This document shows, one piece after another, positions 24,749 through 32,615 of a stretch of DNA of 64,000 nucleotides. The position numbers and the translations under genes are program-made. The DNA is taken from the NCBI RefSeq assembly GCF_000425885.1, contig NZ_AUEH01000012.1:1-64000 (forward strand). The letters run 5' to 3'. Numbering within the stretch: the first letter of the stretch is position 1; every line of letters begins with the position of its first letter. A model generated the notes under the pieces. The model saw only the letters and a list, made by a program, of their open reading frames with translations, was not told the DNA's origin and did not search any database. This stretch comes from Schleiferilactobacillus harbinensis DSM 16991 (GTDB lineage Bacteria > Bacillota > Bacilli > Lactobacillales > Lactobacillaceae).

Positions 24749-25918
24749 TCACTGATACAAAAGCTCTTTCAACGCCATTTTCAGAAAGACGGCATACATC
24801 TCCGCCTGTTCCGTGATTTTTTGCTTCAATTCACCGGTCAGCGGTCTAAAGCTATCCACCGTCATACTTAATTGCTTTCCCTGTTTCCGCTGCCGCCACA
24901 CCCCGACAATCTGCCCATCAAGCAGCACCGCTCCCGGATTTCCCACCGTCCGCCAGACTTTACGCTGCAATTTCTTATCCGGCAGCAGCAAGTCCCGGCC
25001 GTTCGCGTCCAGATAGGGATCGTGGGGCCCAAGCAGCCGCAAGGTACCAGTAGGACTGGCATTTTTTTGAAATTCAGACAAATCGGCCGTCAGCACACTC
25101 CCCGCGTCAACAGCTGTGACTTCACCAGCTATCAAAGCCCATAACCGCTGCCCCTGCGCAGTGGAACAGCCCAGCCATTTGGTAAACTCTTGGCGGTTGG
25201 TCGGTCCATAAGCATGCACATACCGCCAGGCTAACTCACGGAGCGCCCCAGACTCTTGCGGCCAGTCAACACCCCAATGCTGGGGGCTGGTAAACGATGG
25301 CGACTGACCGGACCGCTTGCCAAATACCACCAGGCCTTGAAAGCTGGCCGGCCGCAGCATGAAAGACACCGCTGCCTCACCCAGGGTCTGCTTGGCCCCA
25401 TAAGGCGACGGCTGCTGCCACGCCGCCTGCTTCGCTGCCGGCAAGTCAGCCGCCACCGCATCAGCAATCGCTGCATCCAACTGGCCCTTGCCCGTAATTG
25501 TTTTGTCCGCCAGAACGGCCTTGGTCGCCTGGCCGACCACGGTTAGCAGTGTTGTGTAGTCAATCCCCAGCTGCGGCAGCGACGGTACCAGTCCGGCCGT
25601 ATAGATCCAAGGGCCTTCATTCTTTTCAGCCACTAAGGCGTTGAGAAAAACAGCTGCATCCTGCGTCGGAAAAACCGCCGGCGCTCCGCGAAAGCTCCAA
25701 GCCTGAAGCAAGGATTTCTGCTTCTCTAACATCGCTCGCAACTCTGCCGCGGCAATATCCGCTATCCGGTTAGACACCGCCTGTTCCCACGCTCCCGGCG
25801 GCGAATTCTGGAAGCCGATCGTACCCGCCGCAGTTAATAGCTGCTGGGCCGGCAATCGCTGGTCCAAGTGGTGCGTCCGCACCCGAAATTGCCGATATTG
25901 TTCATCACTGATTACCAT
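24749..25918 (-). CDS. HTH_42 (AlkZ/YcaQ-like) winged-helix protein
   Basis: A 389-residue protein of the DUF1006/HTH_42 family, whose members include DNA glycosylases AlkZ and YcaQ that repair crosslinks. Typical marks are WSFRGAPAVFP near the start, WRYVHAYGPTNRQEFTKWLG in the centre and LLDGQIVGVWRQ near the end. The GQIVG segment takes the place of the catalytic Q-x-Q/D region of AlkZ, but the exact residues do not decide activity. Its neighbours give no hint. Confidence 0.75.
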   Translation of the reverse strand: MVISDEQYRQFRVRTHHLDQRLPAQQLLTAAGTIGFQNSPPGAWEQAVSNRIADIAAAELRAMLEKQKSLLQAWSFRGAPAVFPTQDAAVFLNALVAEKNEGPWIYTAGLVPSLPQLGIDYTTLLTVVGQATKAVLADKTITGKGQLDAAIADAVAADLPAAKQAAWQQPSPYGAKQTLGEAAVSFMLRPASFQGLVVFGKRSGQSPSFTSPQHWGVDWPQESGALRELAWRYVHAYGPTNRQEFTKWLGCSTAQGQRLWALIAGEVTAVDAGSVLTADLSEFQKNASPTGTLRLLGPHDPYLDANGRDLLLPDKKLQRKVWRTVGNPGAVLLDGQIVGVWRQRKQGKQLSMTVDSFRPLTGELKQKITEQAEMYAVFLKMALKELLYQ

Positions 25919-25982
25919 AAGACTCCGCTTCCCACGTTAAAAAGAGGGCCGCACTGCAATCGCTCGTGCTGCCCATTTTATC

Positions 25983-27653
25983 CTATTCCATCCCGGCTCT
26001 CGCCAGCAGTGCCTCAATCTTCGCCACCGTCTTGTGCATATACTGCCGGTCCGCATTTTCATCCACCCCGACCGCGGCGCCATACGCATTCACCGTCTTC
26101 GCCGGCAAAGGTGTATCAATCAGCGTATCCAAATATGCCGTCAGTGCCTTCACCCCAGGTGTATCCTGAGTCGCCGTACTCGCAGCCAGCAAGCGCCACT
26201 GGCGAATCTGGCCTAATGTGTGGGCCATCATCATGATCCGCGGTGACAGATACGGCGCGGTATCGCCTTCCCGGTGCGGATAAAGCAAGAACGGATCACC
26301 GCTTTCCCAATACCAATGATTGACTGACTTGAAGGGGTCTTCAACCCACCCGTCCAAGGCCCAGCGCAGAAAACCATCCACGCCTAACGACGCGAAGTAC
26401 CACAACAGATACGCGGTCTCAATCGGCTCACTCAACGCAAACATGCTGGGATAATTGCCGACACAATTATAGAAAGTCGTCTCCAGCCCCTTCGCCTGCC
26501 GGTCCGCCACGAATTGCTTGAACGCATGGGGATCGCCAATATCAGCCTGATTGATCGAAATATCCTGGTAATGATCCAGCACATCCGTCGCCACCGTCTG
26601 GTAATTCACCGCGCCCGACAGCTTCAGCGGCTGCCCTGACGCAGTCTTGAAGTGACTCAGAAAATCGATCACGGTCTTCATCTCATCTATGGGCCGTTCG
26701 TCCAGCGCCATATATGTCCGGTCGAACCATTTCTTCTCATTCAAATGGCCAATGAAGTCAGTTAAGAAAGCCGTCCAGATCGCCCGCCAGCGGTCCGAAC
26801 CTACTGCCGGCTTTTCAGTGACCCACGCCCCCTGCGCATCCCGGTACTTAATCTCGTTTTCCCACGGCAAGATTGAGAAGCACTTGATCTTGCGGTCAAT
26901 GCCCAGATCCAGATTCCACTGCACATACCGATCAAAATTTGTGTAGTCAAAATGGAAGCCATCCGCTGCCCGGGTCCACTGCACCAAACTGGGATAAGCA
27001 TCATAGGTCTGGTGATGCCAGGGATCTTCAACAATCGTCGTGGTAATCGAATGCCCGCCCATTGCGCTATATTTCTGCAAATTTTCCTTGGTCAGCCGCT
27101 CGTGTTCTGGGCCGAAGAGCTGATCCGCCGGAATATGGTAGAAACGTGCCACAGCATACGGGTATTCCCATAATTCCAAGCTGAACAATTGCGGGTCGAG
27201 GGGCATTGCGCCCGGCCCACCAACTTGCAAAATCAGGGGCAAGGTCTCCTCCCCGACTTGAATAACGGTCTCTACCGGCAACTCCGAATAGGCCTCGGCA
27301 GGCACGGTAATCGCGGCCAAACAATTCAGATACGGTGCTGGCGGTGTCTGTAAGTCGACCAGCGGCTGAACATAATCCGGAGCCGGCTTGTTCGGTCCAG
27401 CAGGAATCTCACCCCACGTCATCCCCCGCCCGATGTATGCCGACGTTTCTCGGACGACGCCGATTTCGACAGTCCAATTGGTCGGCAGATCAATACTGAT
27501 GTCAGGTATCTTGCCATTCGTTAATGGGCCGACGGCGAAGCTAATGAAAGCCTGCTCTCCGCGCCAAACGTGGACAGTTGGGTGCTTCTGTTCCTTGGCC
27601 CGCGCCAGTTCCGTTTGGGTGTAATGCCGGCCAAAATCGGTGAAAGCTAACAT
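25983..27653 (-). CDS. DUF4091 glycoside hydrolase-like protein (GH123-related)
   Basis: A 556-residue cytoplasmic protein with a beta-sandwich N-terminus and a C-terminal (beta/alpha)8 DUF4091 domain (about 190-540). TYMALDERPIDEMKTVIDF carries the Asp-Glu pair expected as catalytic acid region in GH123-like enzymes; WYFASLGVDGFLRWALDGWVEDP is the other conserved block. No signal peptide, so it would act on imported oligosaccharides, perhaps containing N-acetylgalactosamine. A cre site (27711-27724) upstream suggests CcpA control. Confidence 0.8.
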   Translation of the reverse strand: MLAFTDFGRHYTQTELARAKEQKHPTVHVWRGEQAFISFAVGPLTNGKIPDISIDLPTNWTVEIGVVRETSAYIGRGMTWGEIPAGPNKPAPDYVQPLVDLQTPPAPYLNCLAAITVPAEAYSELPVETVIQVGEETLPLILQVGGPGAMPLDPQLFSLELWEYPYAVARFYHIPADQLFGPEHERLTKENLQKYSAMGGHSITTTIVEDPWHHQTYDAYPSLVQWTRAADGFHFDYTNFDRYVQWNLDLGIDRKIKCFSILPWENEIKYRDAQGAWVTEKPAVGSDRWRAIWTAFLTDFIGHLNEKKWFDRTYMALDERPIDEMKTVIDFLSHFKTASGQPLKLSGAVNYQTVATDVLDHYQDISINQADIGDPHAFKQFVADRQAKGLETTFYNCVGNYPSMFALSEPIETAYLLWYFASLGVDGFLRWALDGWVEDPFKSVNHWYWESGDPFLLYPHREGDTAPYLSPRIMMMAHTLGQIRQWRLLAASTATQDTPGVKALTAYLDTLIDTPLPAKTVNAYGAAVGVDENADRQYMHKTVAKIEALLARAGME

Positions 27654-27710
27654 GCCGATATCCCCTTTTCTTTTAGTGAGTTATCCTTTTAGGCCTATTG
27701 TCACAGTTGG

Positions 27711-27724
27711 TTTAAGCGCTGTCA
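27711..27724 (+). promoter_or_regulatory. cre site (CcpA) for the DUF4091 gene
   Basis: TTTAAGCGCTGTCA matches the cre consensus TGWAANCGNTNWCA at 13 of 14 positions. It lies 58 bp upstream of the DUF4091 start on the minus strand. Confidence 0.55.
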
Positions 27725-27732
27725 ATTATATC

Positions 27733-27756
27733 AAAAAAGCCCCCCACTGGGAGCCC
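27733..27756 (-). terminator. Terminator after the 27784 gene
   Basis: On the minus strand GCTCCC-AGT-GGGGGGC is followed by TTTTTT, 27 bp after the stop of the gene at 27784-28257. Confidence 0.55.
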
Positions 27757-27783
27757 CTGCCAATTACTCATGATATCCACGAT

Positions 27784-28257
27784 TTAGTACTCAGGCTGCC
27801 GCATCTTAGCCCGATTCCCCTTAACTGCGAAGTCCAAAGCCCCCAGCTGATCGGCCACGATCCGTACCAGCTTCTGGAGTGCCTTAGGGTCATCCGCGGT
27901 GCTGAGAAAATCCGCCGTTGCCTTGGCGTAATCGTCCTTATACTCCGTATTCAGTGCCTTCCAGTTCACACCGGCAAAGGCCTGCACAGTTTTCTTAGAG
28001 TTGCTGGGCAAGCCGATCTTGCGCTGCTCGATCAGCACCGCCACGATCGGGTACCCGGCGTAATGCTGCCAATACGTCGCGTTATCGTTGGACGAATAAA
28101 ATCCGTCCCCAAAGCGTACCGTATACTGCTTACTATGATCCGACGACACCACCAAGGCCTCGCCCGGCTCCTCCGTCGGGAACGTGACCCGCTGATCTGC
28201 AACAGCACTCAAGGCTTCATAAACCTTGGCGATGGGTGTCGGTTTTCTGTCTGCCAT
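27784..28257 (-). CDS. Unknown 157-aa protein
   Basis: No family recognised. It has basic ends, an acidic middle and no membrane segment; VRFGDGFYSSNDNATYWQHYAGYPIVAVLI is its most ordered part, and conserved Lys and Trp follow. ATG 28257 has AAAGGAAG upstream. It stands alone between a terminator and a divergent unknown gene. Confidence 0.6.
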   Translation of the reverse strand: MADRKPTPIAKVYEALSAVADQRVTFPTEEPGEALVVSSDHSKQYTVRFGDGFYSSNDNATYWQHYAGYPIVAVLIEQRKIGLPSNSKKTVQAFAGVNWKALNTEYKDDYAKATADFLSTADDPKALQKLVRIVADQLGALDFAVKGNRAKMRQPEY

Positions 28258-28396
28258 GATTATCAATGCTTCCTTTGTATGTAGGGATGTTTGCCTCCAT
28301 TGTTGCGGTGCGCTGGGTCAATGTCAATCGTTGGTCTTCTCTGGCCGGCTGTAACCTGTTACACTGATGGCAAATCGAATACGAGGAGGGACACTA

Positions 28397-29110
28397 ATGT
28401 ATAAGAATCGGCCCTTGGGACCCTATCGCACGTTGCCTGAGCTCACGGCCAACCAACATTTGATTGGCGATCGCTATGCCACGAGAACCGGCTTGCTGAA
28501 GCGGTATCGCGTTGAGTATCGGCCGAACAAGCACGGGGCTTTCTCCGATTCACTGACGTTCCATAAGCGCTTTGAGAGAAAACTGCTGGCTGTGTTTCAC
28601 GAGATGTTTTCCCAAGCCACACCCGCAGACAGCCTTGCGTATCGGAATTACTTGCGCGGCTACGTAGGTAGTTGGGACTACATTCATCTGTTTTTGCTGG
28701 CTGAATCGACCATCCGCCTGCACAAGCATTTTGGCGATACGTTGACCGCGGCAGAACAAGCCTACATGGATGTCCACGCCTCAATTGTGAAACATGATGA
28801 CGCGATTTTGGAAAAGCCCGAACCAGGCGCCTACTTTGATGAGGAATATCGATTGAACCAACAGCAGGCCCGGACTCTGTTCGACTTGATGCAGGCCGAC
28901 GTCAAATACGCCATTTTGGCCAAGATTATGATCACTGAGTTAGCTTGGGCCCAACAGACGCACGTGGATGCTGACGATACGAAGCGTGACATGCACCGGT
29001 TCATCTCTGGCTACCTCGTACCGCGCATGATCTACGGTCCGCTGGCTGGGCCAGAGGCCGAAACTTGGCGTGAGTTCTTAGCTGACCAGATTGCGGGGTG
29101 GTGGGACTAA
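28397..29110 (+). CDS. Unknown 237-aa protein
   Basis: A soluble, largely helical protein with many aromatic and charged residues (FHKRFERKLLAVFHEMF, YIHLFLLAESTIRLHKHFGD, KRDMHRFISGYLVPRM). No family recognised. The start ATG 28397 follows AGGAGGG by 6 nt. It meets the gene at 29107 tail to tail with a 4-bp overlap. Confidence 0.65.
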   Translation: MYKNRPLGPYRTLPELTANQHLIGDRYATRTGLLKRYRVEYRPNKHGAFSDSLTFHKRFERKLLAVFHEMFSQATPADSLAYRNYLRGYVGSWDYIHLFLLAESTIRLHKHFGDTLTAAEQAYMDVHASIVKHDDAILEKPEPGAYFDEEYRLNQQQARTLFDLMQADVKYAILAKIMITELAWAQQTHVDADDTKRDMHRFISGYLVPRMIYGPLAGPEAETWREFLADQIAGWWD

Positions 29111-29715
29111 ATCAAATCAAACCCCATCTCCTCTGCTTTCTCCCGACCACGATTTTGGAAATGCGGATCATTCCCATCAAACAGCACAACGAACTGATCC
29201 GCCGTCTCTAAATTGATGGCGTAATGATTGTCGCTCCAGGAATATGGATCATTGGTTCGAATGTCCAGCCAGGGCAGCTCCAGAGTCCTAGTCGGTGCAC
29301 CATCTGCAATCAACTCTAAATCCGTGAGATCCGCCGGAGTACCTTGGGCAAAATGATCTGTCAACCGGTCCACGAGTTGCGGCACAATCTCGTCATCGGT
29401 TAGTCCTTGCGCAACCCAGTCTTTGACATTTTGCGCCAATACATATGGCCCCGCCAGCGTCTGTGTTGCCAACGCATCTGGCAACTTGGTTCGTTCCGCC
29501 ACAATGGCCCGGCGCGCGATTGCAGGGAACCAGTCCTTGCGGATCGCCACGTAGCCTTCACCGATTTTCTTAGTGAATGACTCATGTGCTGAGCCATAAT
29601 CGGGGTGGAACAAAAACGCTGATTCGGTAATATGGGTCAGGTGGAGATCAATGATATCTGCCGGTAGTTCTAAGACTTCTGTGTTTTCGAAAGCCATTTT
29701 GATTGTTTTGAGCAT
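29107..29715 (-). CDS. Unknown 202-aa protein
   Basis: An acidic protein with no known domain. The C-terminal part reads LPWLDIRTNDPYSWSDNHYAINLETADQFVVLFDGND, a beta-rich region. GGGGG precedes ATG 29715. It may belong with the small genes at 29823-30776, all on the same strand between it and the defence island. Confidence 0.6.
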   Translation of the reverse strand: MLKTIKMAFENTEVLELPADIIDLHLTHITESAFLFHPDYGSAHESFTKKIGEGYVAIRKDWFPAIARRAIVAERTKLPDALATQTLAGPYVLAQNVKDWVAQGLTDDEIVPQLVDRLTDHFAQGTPADLTDLELIADGAPTRTLELPWLDIRTNDPYSWSDNHYAINLETADQFVVLFDGNDPHFQNRGREKAEEMGFDLI

Positions 29716-29822
29716 GATTATCCCCCTAAGGTGAACTCAAATTCACCAGCTATGGTCTGGTCGTCAGCGTCAAAAGTGAAGAAGCTCAAAGGTCCCTCCA
29801 AGGCACTGAGTTTCTTATTTTT

Positions 29823-30179
29823 CTATCCAAGATCAAACCCAAAAAATTCCTGTAATTCCATTAAGACCCTCTCTTGCCGTTCTGTCGGATCATCGTAAAC
29901 CAGGTACTTGCCCTCTCCTGGCACAATCACCACCAGGCCTGCTGACCGCACCATGGACTGCCAGTCGTCACTGGCGTATTGGCCGAGCATTAACTGCAGC
30001 ACCCCGACAGTGTTCTTTTGATACCAAAAGGCGGTACCACCAGTCACTAAAGTGCCGTCCCTCAGGATAAAACACGCCTCATCAGGCCGTTCAATACCAT
30101 AGTGAACGCCAGCCATGACTGGCAGACTCGCCGCTTTATCCATATTGTCTTTGATTTCTTGGTCACTGATCTCCGGCAT
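29823..30179 (-). CDS. Unknown 118-aa protein
   Basis: A short protein with a beta-rich core (CFILRDGTLVTGGTAFWYQ, GLVVIVPGEGKYLVYDD) and an acidic end. No family recognised. ATG 30179 with GGGAG 8 nt upstream is preferred over the longer frame to 30194. Such small acidic proteins can be immunity or regulatory proteins, but nothing here proves that. Confidence 0.5.
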   Translation of the reverse strand: MPEISDQEIKDNMDKAASLPVMAGVHYGIERPDEACFILRDGTLVTGGTAFWYQKNTVGVLQLMLGQYASDDWQSMVRSAGLVVIVPGEGKYLVYDDPTERQERVLMELQEFFGFDLG

Positions 30180-30252
30180 CCAAGCCACTCCCAATCCTTA
30201 ATCAATTGATCTTGGATCGTACCTGAATCAGCCGAATTGATCAAGCGTCTGT

Positions 30253-30351
30253 CTATTCTTCGTCACCACTGACTAACTGCAAGATCGGCGCATCTACCCA
30301 CAGCTGAAACACCTTGTCTTGCGGCAGATCAGCAGTATCGCTGAACATCAT
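30253..30351 (-). CDS. Possible 32-aa peptide coupled to the 30354 gene
   Basis: A short frame starting ATG 30351, 2 bp after the stop of the gene at 30354-30776, with AGGA just before it. It ends at 30253 and is acidic. It could be a coupled small protein or the frame-shifted tail of the gene before it. Confidence 0.3.
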   Translation of the reverse strand: MMFSDTADLPQDKVFQLWVDAPILQLVSGDEE

Positions 30352-30353
30352 TC

Positions 30354-30776
30354 CTAGCCCCGGAAAACCGCGGGGGTAAAGCAGACGATGTAACCATCCT
30401 TAAATGCATACACGACTGGATAGTTGTGTACCCGCTGCTCATAGGCAGCCTTTGCCGCCTTCATGGCCGTTTCCCGCACGGTTGCGCCATGCATCAGCGT
30501 GCGACCCACTAAGGAATCATCCACCGGCAATGGGATCCGAAAGATATGCATGTCCTGTCCCGCGAAAGGTGATTGCATTTCCGCCTCCGGATCGACAAAG
30601 CTTAACCAAACCAGGAACACCTCTTGGTCTCCTGCAATCGCTACTGGATCAAGCATACTGGCCAGCCGCCGTTGCGGATGATCTTTGATGAAGTTGGTGA
30701 CTGTCTGTACGACATCTGCTGGGCCAAACGTATAGACTGCTGCCTGATTAATTCCTAAATCGTTGTAATAGTTCAC
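30354..30776 (-). CDS. Unknown 140-aa protein next to the BREX island
   Basis: No family recognised. It is a soluble protein with a final segment PVVYAFKDGYIVCFTPAVF. A loosely similar ending (PYIFEFVDGFIMIN) closes the unknown protein at 49507-49980 on the far side of the BREX genes. It lies 23 bp after the DUF262 gene on the same strand, so it may be co-transcribed with the island's right part. Confidence 0.5.
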   Translation of the reverse strand: MNYYNDLGINQAAVYTFGPADVVQTVTNFIKDHPQRRLASMLDPVAIAGDQEVFLVWLSFVDPEAEMQSPFAGQDMHIFRIPLPVDDSLVGRTLMHGATVRETAMKAAKAAYEQRVHNYPVVYAFKDGYIVCFTPAVFRG

Positions 30777-30799
30777 CTAAAGCCCTTCTTTATGCTGTT

Positions 30800-32587
30800 T
30801 CAACTCTGTCCCGGTACCGCTGATGGCTTTAGCCGAGAAAAATACTCGGCAATCACGGTTGCCATGAGTTGCCGCCGCTGATTGAGAAAATCTGGATAGG
30901 TTGAGAAGTTGCCGTTCACGATGTCAACCGGAATTGCATTCTCGGCCAACCCTTTTGCAGTCGAAAATTCAGTTACTGCTGGATCCTTCATATACCGTTC
31001 TGGTGCCAAATCACTGATCTGTAAATTTCGGGGTTGTGTCAACCAGCAATAATTGGCAATTTGATTGATCTCATTCTGTTGTGCGCCATGCTTACGCAGA
31101 TACGCCTTGGGGAAAATATGGTGAATATTGCCCTCTTGACTGATCACGGTCCGCACCGTAACATCCTTTTCCAACCAGGCAACGGTCTGGTTGTGTACCT
31201 GAGCCATTTGAAAAATTCGCCAACCGTTGTTCTGCGTACTTTGAGTGGCTAAATTATTCGGTAATTGAATTGTCCAATAGGTCTCTGGCAGTGCATCCGC
31301 AATTTCTTTTTCCACTGCTGCAACGACATCAGCACGGTGAAACAGATGACTATCCTGCTCCATCTGTGTTTCACTGGAACCACTATACCGGCCAGTCAAA
31401 GCGGACATAATAATCCACTGTTTAACCAGTGACTCGCGGACAGACTGAGGTATGCCGTTTTGTCCTTTCAAGATCAGAAACAACATATATCCAGCATTCA
31501 GGAACGCCGTGCCATTGAATTGCAGCTTACCGCTGATCATGCCGAGACTTTCCAGAATCATAATAAATCGGCGAAAGTCTGACTGATTAACAAAGTCATC
31601 AATTCCTTCACCCAACTTACTATATGCCGCCGCCATGGCTGTTTCCGTGTATTTCTTGGTCTCAAAATCACGGCCAGAAATTAGGGCAACAAGATCTGCA
31701 TGTTTTCCTCGACCAAAATGGCTGCCCAAAATCACATGGAAAATATCGCCAAAGGTCGGTTGATAAAGGGTCGTGTTTTCACTCACGATCCAGGCAATCT
31801 TCTGCATTGCCGCCGATTGTGCAAATTTTGGATCAGACTCTTGAATACCAGACAACGCCGACGCGTCAGCTTGCAGATTGGTGAAATATTCAACCATTTT
31901 TCGTTGAATATTGCCTTGATGCAGAGTGTCCGCTGACATCTTAGACATGATGAAGTCCGCAGTGGATAGTCGGGTCCCCTGTGAATTAATCCGGTTAAAG
32001 ATTTCAGTCACCTGATCAATCGTCAGCGCATCTAACAGGCTGATATTGCCGACGCCGTATGACGTAATGCGCTTCAAATCATCGATTGCGCGCGCCACTT
32101 CGTCTGGTGGGCAGTCATTGGCCTGGGAATAGGCGGTAATGAAATTGAAGCTTGAGAAGTCGTCCGCAAAAACTTCCGCGATATCACTGATCCAGCGTTT
32201 GTCCTTCTGGAGCAAAGCATTAGCCGTTTGAAATTCCCTGGTCAAAGGATTAAAAGCAATACTAATCCGCCGCCGCTTAAATCTTCGGTCGATAATCTTC
32301 TGCCCCGACAATGCGGTGGCTAATGCTGTGAGACGCTGCTGCCCATCGATCACGATCTTCTTTCCAACAGAGATTGACCCATCTTTAAGCCGAATACTGG
32401 GGTTATTCCAAGTGATAATGTAGCCAATCGGAAAACCATTAAACAACGAATCGATTAGATCCCGAACTTTGGTCGAGGGCCACACAAATGGCCGTTGCAG
32501 TTCCGGCAGCCCAATCTCCCCAGAGTTAATCCACCCCAATAATGTACCAATCTGACTATTCTGTACGTCGTATTTCGAATCTGCCAC
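30800..32587 (-). CDS. DUF262/DUF1524 HNH protein, GmrSD/BrxU-like type IV restriction enzyme
   Basis: A 595-residue protein. The N-terminal DUF262 domain has LPELQRPFVW and VIDGQQRLTAL (about residues 79-90), the nucleotide-binding motif of GmrS. The C-terminal DUF1524 domain has NIHHIFPKAYLRKHG (about 500), the HNH nuclease motif of GmrD. The fused form cuts DNA with glucosylated or other modified cytosines in characterised relatives, and a homologue (BrxU) sits in BREX loci. It starts 28 bp after brxL on the same strand and is thus part of the island. It would cover phages whose modified DNA escapes BREX. Confidence 0.8.
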   Translation of the reverse strand: MADSKYDVQNSQIGTLLGWINSGEIGLPELQRPFVWPSTKVRDLIDSLFNGFPIGYIITWNNPSIRLKDGSISVGKKIVIDGQQRLTALATALSGQKIIDRRFKRRRISIAFNPLTREFQTANALLQKDKRWISDIAEVFADDFSSFNFITAYSQANDCPPDEVARAIDDLKRITSYGVGNISLLDALTIDQVTEIFNRINSQGTRLSTADFIMSKMSADTLHQGNIQRKMVEYFTNLQADASALSGIQESDPKFAQSAAMQKIAWIVSENTTLYQPTFGDIFHVILGSHFGRGKHADLVALISGRDFETKKYTETAMAAAYSKLGEGIDDFVNQSDFRRFIMILESLGMISGKLQFNGTAFLNAGYMLFLILKGQNGIPQSVRESLVKQWIIMSALTGRYSGSSETQMEQDSHLFHRADVVAAVEKEIADALPETYWTIQLPNNLATQSTQNNGWRIFQMAQVHNQTVAWLEKDVTVRTVISQEGNIHHIFPKAYLRKHGAQQNEINQIANYCWLTQPRNLQISDLAPERYMKDPAVTEFSTAKGLAENAIPVDIVNGNFSTYPDFLNQRRQLMATVIAEYFSRLKPSAVPGQS

Positions 32588-32615
32588 GGCTGATTGCCTC
32601 CCTTATACGTCTACG

